From contig JAUVRV010000020.1 in NCBI GenBank assembly GCA_030597435.1, forward strand, positions 1 through 14,658: DNA of 14,658 bases, written 5' to 3'. This document shows positions 7,657 through 14,658 of the stretch, piece after piece; the first letter of the stretch is position 1; each line of letters begins with the position of its first letter. The notes under the pieces are model-generated. The model ran no database searches. It was not told where the DNA came from and was given only the letters and a program-made list of their open reading frames with translations. This stretch comes from Gemmatimonadales bacterium (GTDB taxonomy: Bacteria > Gemmatimonadota > Gemmatimonadetes > Gemmatimonadales > GWC2-71-9). A program made the position numbers and the translations under genes.

Positions 7657-9398
7657 CGCTCAGCGGTCAGCTTGGCCAGGTTGTCGCGGGCGAACCCGAT
7701 ATTGGGATCGAGTGACAAGGCTTTGCGGTACATCTTTATCGCCTCTTCGGTTCTGCCCAGGTCCCTCAAGTTGGACCCCAGATTGGCCCAATCGATTCCA
7801 GATTTCGGGTCTATCTCCACAGCACGTCGGAAGCACGCTACCGCGTCCTGATGTCGCTTCAGCTTGTAGTAGCAGAAACCCAGCAGGTTGTGGTTGGCGA
7901 TGTCGTCCGGGTCGGCTGCGACTGCTCTCTCCAGCACGTCGATGGCCTTATCGAACCGTTCCATCTGCTTGTGGCAGGCACCGACGTAGAAGAGCACACG
8001 GCCGAGGTCTTCCTCAGCCGGGTTCAGTGATAGCGCCTCTGTGAAATGATCGAGCGCCGTCTGGATCTTCGCTTCGGCAAAGTCGCACACCCCGTGATAG
8101 AACGACACGGGGGCCTTCGGCTCACCGTTCTCGAGTGAGCGGTCGAGATACGGACGAGCCTCGGGATACTCTTCAATGTTGATGTGGCACAGGGCCATTT
8201 CGAAGCACATATCCACCAAAGGCACCTGTGCCGAACCGGACTGCAACGCCTCTTCGAATCTGTCGAGCGCCTCGATGTAGTCGCGCCACTCGAACTGGAC
8301 CTTACCGCGGTAGTAGGCGATCAGACCCTTGTCACGCGTATACTCACTCGCTAGTGCCAGTACCGCTTCGGCCTCCTCGAACAGCCGTGCGTCACGCAGA
8401 CACAGGCTCTCGTGAATCAGCGCGGCGGCCCGATCTTGTTCCGAGTCTGACAACTCGTACGCATGGTGGGCCAACTCGGCCGCGTCGTCGTACTGTTCCT
8501 TGGCCGCGAGTGCCAAAGCCAACTTGAAGTAGAGTTCGCGGCCCTCTTTCTCTCGCTTGTTGGCCGTCAGGTTGAGCCGCATCGACGACGCCGCAAGACC
8601 CGTGCATGCGGCACAGTGTCGATCGGTGGGTAATGTCGGGAGAGTGAGGTCACCGTCGGCAGTCGGTCCTAGCTGGACTCCGTCCCCGTTCGTATCCCAT
8701 TGTTTGAAGCAGGAGGAAGTCTTACCGCCCCGTTCGTCAATCACCAAGTGGGCCCGGCAGGGGAGCAGCAACGACTCCGACTCCTCTGCGACCCGATCCA
8801 ACGCCGTCTCCAGCACGTGGCTCATCCAGAGTTGCTTCACGAGACCGCCGGCTTCCGGGTCCAAGAAGAAACGCACCTCGTCACTTTTGGTTTGGCTCTG
8901 CAGTTTACTCAGTAAGCCACCGGGCAAGTAGAAACTCGGCAGCGCCAACCTGGAGTTGAAGAACTCAGCAGCCTTCAGCGCCTCAGACACAGTTACCTCA
9001 TGTGACGGCGCGATGATTGGTGCGATGTGAAGCCGGGCCTCACTCATCAGTTCACGGGCTCGAACCTGAAATGGTTTGGCGGGCGAAGTCAGCCTTTCCC
9101 ACATGAGCCACCTTTCCCCGTTCCTTCCTCTCATGTCCACCAGGACATGCACGTGGAGTGTGGCGAATCCGTTCTGTTCCAGGAAATCGGTTGCGATCTT
9201 CAAGACTTCCAGATAGGTAGACAGGTCGTTCGCTTTGCCATTGCCGATGACGAACAGGTGGGAGCGCCAATTCATCCGAGACAGTACCGCCTGCAGCCGG
9301 TCGAGTAGCAACCTCCGTCGCGGCGTATCTGCGTTGGGATCGAGAAACACGTAGGCCACTTCGGTAGGATGACCAAAGGGATGACGCCACTCCTTCAC
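7653..9398 (-). CDS. SPASM-like domain fused to TPR array; no radical SAM cysteine triad
   Basis: A 581-residue protein. Residues 1-205 alternate strands and helices (HLFVIGNGK, then FATLHVHVLVDMRG, then HIAPIIAPSHEVTVSEA) in a way that recalls a radical SAM barrel, but there is no cysteine before residue 214, so no CX3CX2C cluster site. Residues 214-265 hold C214-x10-G225-x4-C230, a gap, and C262-x2-C265. This matches the opening of a SPASM auxiliary Fe-S motif but lacks the later cysteines, so a single twitch-like cluster (or zinc) is possible. From about 288 to the end there are about eight TPRs, a protein-binding scaffold. I chose GTG 9398 over TTG 9440: it overlaps the radical SAM stop as GTGA and has AGAGGG about 7 bases upstream. 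A degenerate radical SAM partner or substrate-presenting subunit is inference. Confidence 0.8.
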   Translation of the reverse strand: MKEWRHPFGHPTEVAYVFLDPNADTPRRRLLLDRLQAVLSRMNWRSHLFVIGNGKANDLSTYLEVLKIATDFLEQNGFATLHVHVLVDMRGRNGERWLMWERLTSPAKPFQVRARELMSEARLHIAPIIAPSHEVTVSEALKAAEFFNSRLALPSFYLPGGLLSKLQSQTKSDEVRFFLDPEAGGLVKQLWMSHVLETALDRVAEESESLLLPCRAHLVIDERGGKTSSCFKQWDTNGDGVQLGPTADGDLTLPTLPTDRHCAACTGLAASSMRLNLTANKREKEGRELYFKLALALAAKEQYDDAAELAHHAYELSDSEQDRAAALIHESLCLRDARLFEEAEAVLALASEYTRDKGLIAYYRGKVQFEWRDYIEALDRFEEALQSGSAQVPLVDMCFEMALCHINIEEYPEARPYLDRSLENGEPKAPVSFYHGVCDFAEAKIQTALDHFTEALSLNPAEEDLGRVLFYVGACHKQMERFDKAIDVLERAVAADPDDIANHNLLGFCYYKLKRHQDAVACFRRAVEIDPKSGIDWANLGSNLRDLGRTEEAIKMYRKALSLDPNIGFARDNLAKLTAER

Positions 9399-10678
9399 GA
9401 TACTACCCTCTTGCCGCCATCCACCGACTCGGCGCGCCAAGCACTCTCGACTTGCTTGATCTCTTCACTGGACATCCAATCGGTCTCGAACGCGCCGCCA
9501 ATCGCGAGATATGGAACCAAATCGTTTCTGAGAGGCTTGATTCCACGTTCACGGTAGTTGGCGTAGAGATCGGTCCCGAAGTAGAGATGCATCTGCTGTG
9601 CGTTGCTGTTGCCCGGGATCTTCACACCACATTCCTTTACGAACTGCAAGGTTTGCAGCGCATCCTCTTTGGTTTCGTTTGGCAGTGCAAACTGACTGAA
9701 GAGTTCCACGTCGAGACCCGAGGCGAGCGCGGTGCGCGCCGCGTGTCCTATTCGCTCGGGTTCGATGCCCTTGTTGAGTGCCGGATAGACATTGGGTGAC
9801 GCTGACTCCAATCCCATGGCGATGGAGTGAACTCCCGCCCGTTTCATCAGATCGATGAGTGCTGGAGTCAACATGTCGGCGCGTGTCTCGATCCACATGT
9901 TCACCGTGAGCCCACGCTCGAGAATTCCCTCCAGGACCTCCACCACTCGGGTCTCACTGTATGAGAAGTTCGGGTCGGCAAACCAGAGGTGCCCAGTTCC
10001 ATTCTGTGAGACGTAAGCGAGATCCTCCAGGACACGCTCCACCGACTGACTGCACGTTCCAGGGCCGAACGCGGCCGGCGTATAGCAGAAGCAGCAGTTG
10101 TTGGGGCAACCGCGTGAGGTCAGAATGATCGACTCCTCCAGGGCGGTAGGATCCAATACTCCGGTGAGCCATGGAGACGGATACTCGTCCAGTTCCCGCG
10201 CCACTTCGACCGGTGGGCCGGTGATGCACTCACCCCCGGCCGTACGTATGGTAACACCTGGAATGGGCTGCCCCTCGACTCCGTGCTCCATGGCTTCCAC
10301 GATGTTGCGGATGACCACCTCGCCCTCACCGCGACTCAAGAAATCGATCTCGCGCAGAGCGGAAACTGCCGCATCGGGCATGAACGTGGCCTGGGGTCCA
10401 CCCAAAACCACTCGGCACTCGGGCAGTACTTTCTTGGCTAGCTGTGCGAGCGCCCGCACATGGGGGATGTTCCTTTGGTAGGTGCTGAACCCGATCAGTC
10501 GTGGTTCGTATTGCTTCAGGTAGCTTGCTACTCCATCCGGGCTGAACATGCTGTTGGAGCCGAGGCTCACAACCTCGACCTCGTGACCGGATGCTTTCAA
10601 AACGGCGCCGAGGTTGCCCAGCGAGATCGGTGTCACCGGAGGCATGAACGGATTGATGTCGATCAGCAGAACTCGCAT
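9395..10678 (-). CDS. B12-binding-type (class B-like) radical SAM enzyme
   Basis: A 427-residue protein. Residues 1-140 form a cobalamin-binding-like Rossmann domain (MRVLLIDINP start, VVLGGPQATFMPDA, then FLSRGEGE), and the radical SAM core starts with SRGCPNNCCFC, giving C191-x3-C195-x2-C198 for the [4Fe-4S] cluster. WFADPNFS and MGLESASP are usual for BchE/MiaB-like members. These enzymes cleave SAM to a 5'-deoxyadenosyl radical, and B12-dependent members often methylate unactivated carbons or rearrange rings. The cobalamin His motif DxHxxG is not visible, so cobalamin use is unproven. The ATG at 10678 lies 10 bases after the hydrolase stop, and the stop overlaps the next gene as GTGA. It is the likely catalyst of the cluster; product unknown. 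Confidence 0.93.
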   Translation of the reverse strand: MRVLLIDINPFMPPVTPISLGNLGAVLKASGHEVEVVSLGSNSMFSPDGVASYLKQYEPRLIGFSTYQRNIPHVRALAQLAKKVLPECRVVLGGPQATFMPDAAVSALREIDFLSRGEGEVVIRNIVEAMEHGVEGQPIPGVTIRTAGGECITGPPVEVARELDEYPSPWLTGVLDPTALEESIILTSRGCPNNCCFCYTPAAFGPGTCSQSVERVLEDLAYVSQNGTGHLWFADPNFSYSETRVVEVLEGILERGLTVNMWIETRADMLTPALIDLMKRAGVHSIAMGLESASPNVYPALNKGIEPERIGHAARTALASGLDVELFSQFALPNETKEDALQTLQFVKECGVKIPGNSNAQQMHLYFGTDLYANYRERGIKPLRNDLVPYLAIGGAFETDWMSSEEIKQVESAWRAESVDGGKRVVS

Positions 10679-10688
10679 AGCCGATGCG

Positions 10689-12362
10689 TCAGTTCCGTTT
10701 CACAAACCGGAGGTTCCGGCTTCGGCCTTGCGTGACACGAAAGCCAACCACCGTACCGGAGTCGTCACGGTCGAACTCGACCGAGTTCAAGAACCACTGG
10801 CCACCGCGGAAATCGTCACCCCACGCTGGCGTCATCTTGATGGTGCCATGTCGCCTATGACGCAGCACGAGTTCACTGTCTTCCACGGCGGCTGTGTACA
10901 TCGTGTTCAATTCGTCACTGACGTACTCCCCCTCATACTGCGTCAACTGTCGATTGGTAGGCGGCGTGTCTCCAACTCTGGGACAGATCATGCCGCGATA
11001 GCGGAATCGGTCCACTTGCGCCGAATCGTCACGCATGAATGTGATGGCCGCGCCGTAGTCATCCACCCAGAACGTCGACTCCGCGCGTGCCGTCATCGGA
11101 GAGACATCTTCGGCTGTTGCCTGCGTCAGAAGACGGTTGCCCGACCGCGTTATCGTCACGTACCACGCCGGGCCTAGACGATACGTGCCCACATATTCGT
11201 CCAGCAGAGCAGCGGACACATCGATGGTCTCAGGTTTCTGCTCAGCCGCAGCGGCGGCCGGTTGTGGAGCCAACTCTGCAGCCAGATACAAGTCAACCAG
11301 ATCGTATGCGGTTCTATTTGGGTTGGCGGGATCGAAGTTTCCCAATACGACTACCGAAAACCGCTGATCGGGAAAGTGAACCAGAAAGGTCCGGAACGAC
11401 GCCCACGAACCACCGTGACTGATAGTTGTGAGATCACGGTAGCGGCCGGCGCTAAGGCCAAAAGCGTACGCTATCCGGGTTCCATCGTTCAGTACGCCGC
11501 GTTGTGCCATGCGGTCGATCACCGCCGCACCGCCTACGCTCCTTTCTTCGAAGTTGATTACCCACTTTGCCAGGTCGTCGATCGTGGTGTACAAGGAACT
11601 CGAGCCCAAAGCCGTGAGGCCGTTGGGAACCGCGTGAAACTGCCCATCTGAGGCCCGGCGATAGCCGTACGCTCTGTTGGGCACGACTTCCGTGTGATCG
11701 TCGTGGAAATGGGTGTCAGTCATACCCAGCGGCTGAAAGATGTTTGCGTCCGTCCACTCTCTGAATGTCTGACCGGAAACGCGGGCGACCACCTCGGCCA
11801 GCATGTTGTAGCCGGTGTTGGAGTACGAGTACTCGGCACCCGGCTCAAAGTTGAGGGCCTGCTGTGTGAACGCCATTGTGAGGATCTGATCGAATGAGAT
11901 CACGTCGTCCATACGCCAGCCCGCAACGGCGAGCGTTCCGGGCCAGTCGCGCAAGCCACTGATGTGGTGCACCAGATGACGGATAGTGATCGTGTGACCA
12001 AAGTCGGGCAGCTCGGGGATGTACTGTCGCACATCGTCATCGAGTGAGATGTCACCGCGCTCGATCAGCATGGAGATTGCCATTCCGGCAAACTGTTTGG
12101 ACACAGAGGCGATGTCGAATACCGTCGACGACGTGATCGGAACCTCATGCTCCAAGTTGGCCATGCCGTAACCGCGATTCAGAATGATTTCACCATCATC
12201 AACTACTAACACTGCCCATCCGGGTGAATCGACCCTGTTGTACTGCCAGAACATGGAGTCGACACGTGCTCCCAACGGATCACGCACTTGGCCGTTAGAT
12301 ATGCTCGTTGCAAACAGAGACAGTGTGACGAGCATTCCTGCCAGACGCATTGTCCCGTTCAT
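10689..12362 (-). CDS. Secreted beta-lactamase-family serine hydrolase
   Basis: A 557-residue class C beta-lactamase/PBP4*-type hydrolase. An N-terminal signal peptide (basic start, hydrophobic LAGMLVTLSLFATS, probable cleavage near residue 25) sends it out of the cytoplasm. The three active-site motifs are present: S86-V-S-K89 (nucleophile and base), Y180-S-N182, and H316-G-G318 in place of KTG. Two beta-rich C-terminal modules (about 385-460 and 470-557) look like tandem DUF3471/lipocalin-like domains. Substrates in this family range from D-Ala peptides to esters, so none is assigned. I chose ATG 12362 over the upstream start at 12407 because of a strong GGAGGAA at 12368-12374 and a proper signal peptide. 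It may head the operon with the radical SAM gene 10 bases downstream. Confidence 0.93.
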   Translation of the reverse strand: MNGTMRLAGMLVTLSLFATSISNGQVRDPLGARVDSMFWQYNRVDSPGWAVLVVDDGEIILNRGYGMANLEHEVPITSSTVFDIASVSKQFAGMAISMLIERGDISLDDDVRQYIPELPDFGHTITIRHLVHHISGLRDWPGTLAVAGWRMDDVISFDQILTMAFTQQALNFEPGAEYSYSNTGYNMLAEVVARVSGQTFREWTDANIFQPLGMTDTHFHDDHTEVVPNRAYGYRRASDGQFHAVPNGLTALGSSSLYTTIDDLAKWVINFEERSVGGAAVIDRMAQRGVLNDGTRIAYAFGLSAGRYRDLTTISHGGSWASFRTFLVHFPDQRFSVVVLGNFDPANPNRTAYDLVDLYLAAELAPQPAAAAAEQKPETIDVSAALLDEYVGTYRLGPAWYVTITRSGNRLLTQATAEDVSPMTARAESTFWVDDYGAAITFMRDDSAQVDRFRYRGMICPRVGDTPPTNRQLTQYEGEYVSDELNTMYTAAVEDSELVLRHRRHGTIKMTPAWGDDFRGGQWFLNSVEFDRDDSGTVVGFRVTQGRSRNLRFVKRN

Positions 12363-12367
12363 GGCCG

Positions 12368-12374
12368 TTCCTCC
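12368..12374 (-). promoter_or_regulatory. Ribosome binding site of serine hydrolase
   Basis: GGAGGAA on the minus strand, 5 bases before ATG 12362. It is the strongest Shine-Dalgarno on the minus strand here and decides the start in favour of 12362. Confidence 0.75.
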
Positions 12375-12529
12375 ATTGAGTTCTGATTCCTGACGGCTGC
12401 CGCACATCTTGATAAAGGTATCTGGATGGATGCCACTAATTCCAGCGGTTGCATTGCCGTTATGTTATGCGGCATCGCTGGGGTTCCATGACCCTTTTCG
12501 ACCACGTTTCCTGTTCCTGTCTTAGATGG

Positions 12530-12544
12530 ACCGGCCCGGCCGGT
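12530..12544. promoter_or_regulatory. 15-bp perfect palindrome in divergent intergenic region
   Basis: ACCGGCC-C-GGCCGGT is a perfect inverted repeat around one central base, within the 247-base gap (12363-12609) between the divergent hydrolase and HG/C protein genes. It could be an operator serving both promoters or an RNA hairpin. The rest of the gap holds a smaller inverted repeat around TTATGTTATG near 12450-12470; I found no promoter with good -35 and -10 matches on either strand. Confidence 0.35.
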
Positions 12545-12595
12545 GCCATCAATCCGTTGCTCACGACTCTCGTGAACGCGGAGATGAATCACACA

Positions 12596-12603
12596 GGGGA
12601 GGG
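12596..12603 (+). promoter_or_regulatory. Ribosome binding site of HG/C protein
   Basis: GGGGAGGG lies 6 bases before ATG 12610 and decides the start there. A longer frame beginning at 12526 is open but has no such signal. Confidence 0.65.
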
Positions 12604-12609
12604 TCCACC

Positions 12610-13158
12610 ATGGATGTGTTTGTATATGTCATCGCCACGACCGATCCGCGCCTGGCCCTGGCGGCGAGGCGGCAAGCCCAAACCCGGCGTGAAGCTGGAG
12701 CCAAGGTGTTTCTGGAGTTCGGGCCCAGGTCGAGTCTCGATCAGATTTGTGGCGCGGTTAGGAATTCAATAGCGGTAGGCTCGGGGAATCGCCTGCACAC
12801 GCTGCATATATGTGCACACGGGAACCCGGGTCTGGGGTTTGTCGTGATCGGCGCTGGGTTGAGGGCCGCCCAGACGAGGGCTTTCCGTGCGATACGGCGG
12901 TGCTGGATCAATACCCGACAGATCGCCATCGGCGCCAGCATCGAGATGAACGTGTGCAGCGCCGCCGGTTACGGCATGACGCCGATAATGATGGGGCTGG
13001 CAGCGGACGCGGGAGTGCCCGTGAGAGCATGCCCTGTTCCCATTCCCATGGATACGTTGTTTGCCCCACCACAGGGGTTCCGCACGTTCAACCCCGGTCC
13101 GGGCGCGGTGATCACCGAGGCCGACCACGTGGACGTGGAGACTGCCTTGAGTCGGTGA
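12610..13158 (+). CDS. Stand-alone DUF4347/caspase-fold-like protein (His-Cys dyad candidate)
   Basis: A 182-residue protein I cannot name with certainty. It opens with a strand (DVFVYVIATTD), then an arginine-rich helix, then FLEFGPRSSLDQI, then the strand LHTLHICAHGNPGLGFVVIG with H70-G71, a second helix, and the strand IEMNVCSAAGYG with C116. A strand ending in HG, a G-rich turn, and a later strand ending in Cys plus small residues is the layout of DUF4347, C80, CHAT and other caspase-fold (clan CD) proteins, where His and Cys form the catalytic dyad. DUF4347 usually sits inside huge adhesins; here it would be the whole protein, with no signal peptide or membrane segment. It is transcribed divergently from the hydrolase and converges on the cupin gene with a 24-base gap. 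Peptidase activity is an inference. Confidence 0.75.
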   Translation: MDVFVYVIATTDPRLALAARRQAQTRREAGAKVFLEFGPRSSLDQICGAVRNSIAVGSGNRLHTLHICAHGNPGLGFVVIGAGLRAAQTRAFRAIRRCWINTRQIAIGASIEMNVCSAAGYGMTPIMMGLAADAGVPVRACPVPIPMDTLFAPPQGFRTFNPGPGAVITEADHVDVETALSR

Positions 13159-13182
13159 ACGGCGGTTCATGGGCTGTGCGGT

Positions 13183-13509
13183 TCAGCAGTAGAACACTGC
13201 CAACCAAACGGTATCTTGGTCCGGGTCGGTCCAGGCCACACGGTGGCGTACGTGAGCGGGAATACTGACGTAGTCGCCGGGTCCCAGCGTGACTGGGTCG
13301 GTATCATCCTCGAACTGGAGCCGAGCACTTCCTGATAGCACGATCACCCATTCGTTCTCGGACTGGTCGTACCAGAAATCGGGCGGGGAACTGTGACCAC
13401 GGGAGACGATGCGCTCGATGCGGGCGTTCTGTTCCCGGAGCAGTTCCTCGACCGCCTCCTTGCCCGTCTCAGGTGAAACCAGCTCAAACAGGTTCTTCGG
13501 TGAGGGCAC
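13183..13509 (-). CDS. Small single-domain cupin
   Basis: A 108-residue cupin. The family pattern is clear: RIVSRGHSSPPDFWYDQSEN, then EWVIVLSGSARLQFED (first barrel motif), then LGPGDYVSIPAHVRHRVAW (second motif, with His86 and His89 as likely metal ligands) and a final WLAVFY strand. Small cupins of this sort bind a metal and act as isomerases, dioxygenases or ligand sensors; none can be chosen from sequence. The start is GTG 13509, backed by AGGAG 5 bases upstream; no ATG is close. It lies 30 bases downstream of the transglycosylase gene on the same strand, so they may be cotranscribed. Confidence 0.88.
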   Translation of the reverse strand: MPSPKNLFELVSPETGKEAVEELLREQNARIERIVSRGHSSPPDFWYDQSENEWVIVLSGSARLQFEDDTDPVTLGPGDYVSIPAHVRHRVAWTDPDQDTVWLAVFYC

Positions 13510-13539
13510 CTATTCTCCTGGGATGGTGGGGGACCAACT

Positions 13540-14658
13540 CTACTGGGAGGATTCAGTCTCTGCAGTCTCTGCGACCGAAGTGTCTGTCACCGACTCTATC
13601 AACTCTAGGGGCTCGAAATCGAAGCCGAACAGTGATGGGTTCTCTCCGACAACTGCTGCCGAGACGATACTGCAAACGTCGTTGTAAGTCTCGGATGGTA
13701 TTCGACTGCGATGCTGATCCAACAGCGTCCAGAAGTTGCGCTCGCGCGGATTCTCCGGCATGGCCTGGATGAGGGGCACGACATTTCCTTGACCCCAGTT
13801 GTATGAGGCCATCACCAGCAGGCCGGATGCCTGAGCGTCTGTGGTGTAGATGAACCGTAGATGTCGTGCGGCGGCGCGAGTGGACTCGTCGAGCTGGTGA
13901 CGATCGTCGTCCGGGTCGAACCGGGGTACGCCAACCAGAGGACCGATCCTGAGACCGTACGCGCGAGCCGTCTCGGGCATCAACTGCCACAACCCTTTGG
14001 CAATGCCGTACCGCGTTTCTCGACCGACCGCTTCTATCTTCAGGCCGCTCTCCTGCAATGCCAGGTAGAAGAATTCTGGTGGCATGTTGTACTGCAACAT
14101 GATGTCCACGATGCTCTGTGCGTAGCTGTTTTCCCTAGCCAGACTCATAGCCTCGCGCAAGCGACCTGACGTGCGCCACCGTTCGATATGGCGTCGGACT
14201 TCGTCGACAAACTCCTCGGGAACGTTGACCTCAGATTCTCCGAAGCGGTGTATCACCTGGTAGATGAGCCGGACGTCCTCCGGTGTATTGTCTCCATAAA
14301 CTCCCAGCCGCTCGAGGTACTGCGTGTACAGCTCCTGCATCTCCTCTCGCTGCTGGCGATACTGCTCCATCTCCGATGCGTCCAGTTGCAGCTGGGCTAC
14401 TTGGAGTTCGAGCGATTTCATTGCGTAGAAGACTTCAGCCGCAGCCAGGCGTGCCCGTTGTAGTTGCTGGCGCTGTACGTACACGACCGCAATGGCGATG
14501 ACGGCAACAGCAGTGATTGCTCCCAGGGCCACTATGAATCGGCGGACAAGACGGCTCCGATCCTTGCGCAGGACCCGGCGCAGCATTCGGGTATGCCGAC
14601 TCATGTTGTCCGGATCACGATCGCCCAGTACCCGGTTCAGCACCCGACTGTCGCTGGG
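13540..14658 (-). CDS. Membrane-anchored lytic transglycosylase (SLT domain), 5' end open
   Basis: A peptidoglycan-cutting lytic transglycosylase of the SLT/MltE-like superfamily. Numbered from GTG 14643, it has a basic N-terminus, one membrane helix (about 36-56), a Gln/Glu-rich coiled coil (about 57-112), and an SLT domain (about 175-345). The domain shows catalytic Glu198 in LALQESG, the GLWQLMPETAR motif at 217-227, and ASYNWGQGN at 279-287. It would cleave the MurNAc-GlcNAc bond to leave 1,6-anhydro-MurNAc in the periplasm. The frame stays open to the window edge with charged, coding-like residues before 14643, so the true start may lie outside; GTG 14643 and ATG 14604 are the internal options. 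A larger cytoplasmic N-terminal domain is therefore possible. Confidence 0.9.
   Translation of the reverse strand, partial: PSDSRVLNRVLGDRDPDNMSRHTRMLRRVLRKDRSRLVRRFIVALGAITAVAVIAIAVVYVQRQQLQRARLAAAEVFYAMKSLELQVAQLQLDASEMEQYRQQREEMQELYTQYLERLGVYGDNTPEDVRLIYQVIHRFGESEVNVPEEFVDEVRRHIERWRTSGRLREAMSLARENSYAQSIVDIMLQYNMPPEFFYLALQESGLKIEAVGRETRYGIAKGLWQLMPETARAYGLRIGPLVGVPRFDPDDDRHQLDESTRAAARHLRFIYTTDAQASGLLVMASYNWGQGNVVPLIQAMPENPRERNFWTLLDQHRSRIPSETYNDVCSIVSAAVVGENPSLFGFDFEPLELIESVTDTSVAETAETESSQ

Noticed and set aside
8678..8700. EF-hand-like DTNGDG at residues 235-240 of the SPASM-TPR protein
   Set aside because: Only the first half of a calcium loop is present, inside a cysteine-bearing segment, with no paired helix pattern; probably coincidence.
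12526..12609. Earlier start for the HG/C protein at 12526
   Set aside because: The strong GGGGAGGG site directly before 12610 and the strand-like start DVFVYVIA favour the shorter form.
13156..13169. Small hairpin TGAAC-GGCG-GTTCA between convergent genes
   Set aside because: Only a 5-bp stem and no U-run, so not called as a terminator.

Overview
The window looks like a piece of a Gemmatimonadota-type (or related Acidobacteriota-type) chromosome. This is inferred from family composition, not from a marker gene: a very large PknB-like kinase carrying TPRs, a PadR regulator coupled to an ADOP-type duplicated permease with an N-terminal prefix domain, a secreted beta-lactamase-fold hydrolase, and moderately high GC. 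It is gene-dense. I see no tRNA, rRNA, CRISPR array or insertion sequence.

Left part (1-3735). A 1046-residue membrane Ser/Thr kinase is followed after 13 bases by a small four-helix membrane protein. The kinase leader can fold into a long stem that buries the start codon. A compact cluster of GTAG-plus-hairpin modules resembling a REP/REPIN element separates this pair from the convergent permease gene.

Middle part (3732-6886, minus strand). A PadR-family repressor and an ADOP/MacB-like permease share an ATGA stop/start overlap. Two near-identical CTTGTNGACA sites sit just upstream of the PadR start and are a good candidate for an autoregulatory operator.

Core part (6886-12362, minus strand). 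Four genes run in one direction: a secreted serine hydrolase, then (10 bases later) a B12-binding-type radical SAM enzyme, then (GTGA overlap) a SPASM-like plus TPR protein with no radical SAM cysteine triad, then (ATGA overlap) a class I SAM methyltransferase. The last three are so tightly coupled that they probably act on one substrate. I cannot assign that substrate. This trio is the best candidate for an undescribed system here.

Right part (12363-14658). A divergent regulatory region holds a perfect 15-bp palindrome. To its right is a stand-alone 182-residue protein whose HG...C pattern recalls the His-Cys dyad of DUF4347/caspase-fold proteins. Convergent to it are a small cupin and, upstream of the cupin, a membrane-anchored lytic transglycosylase whose reading frame continues past the window edge.
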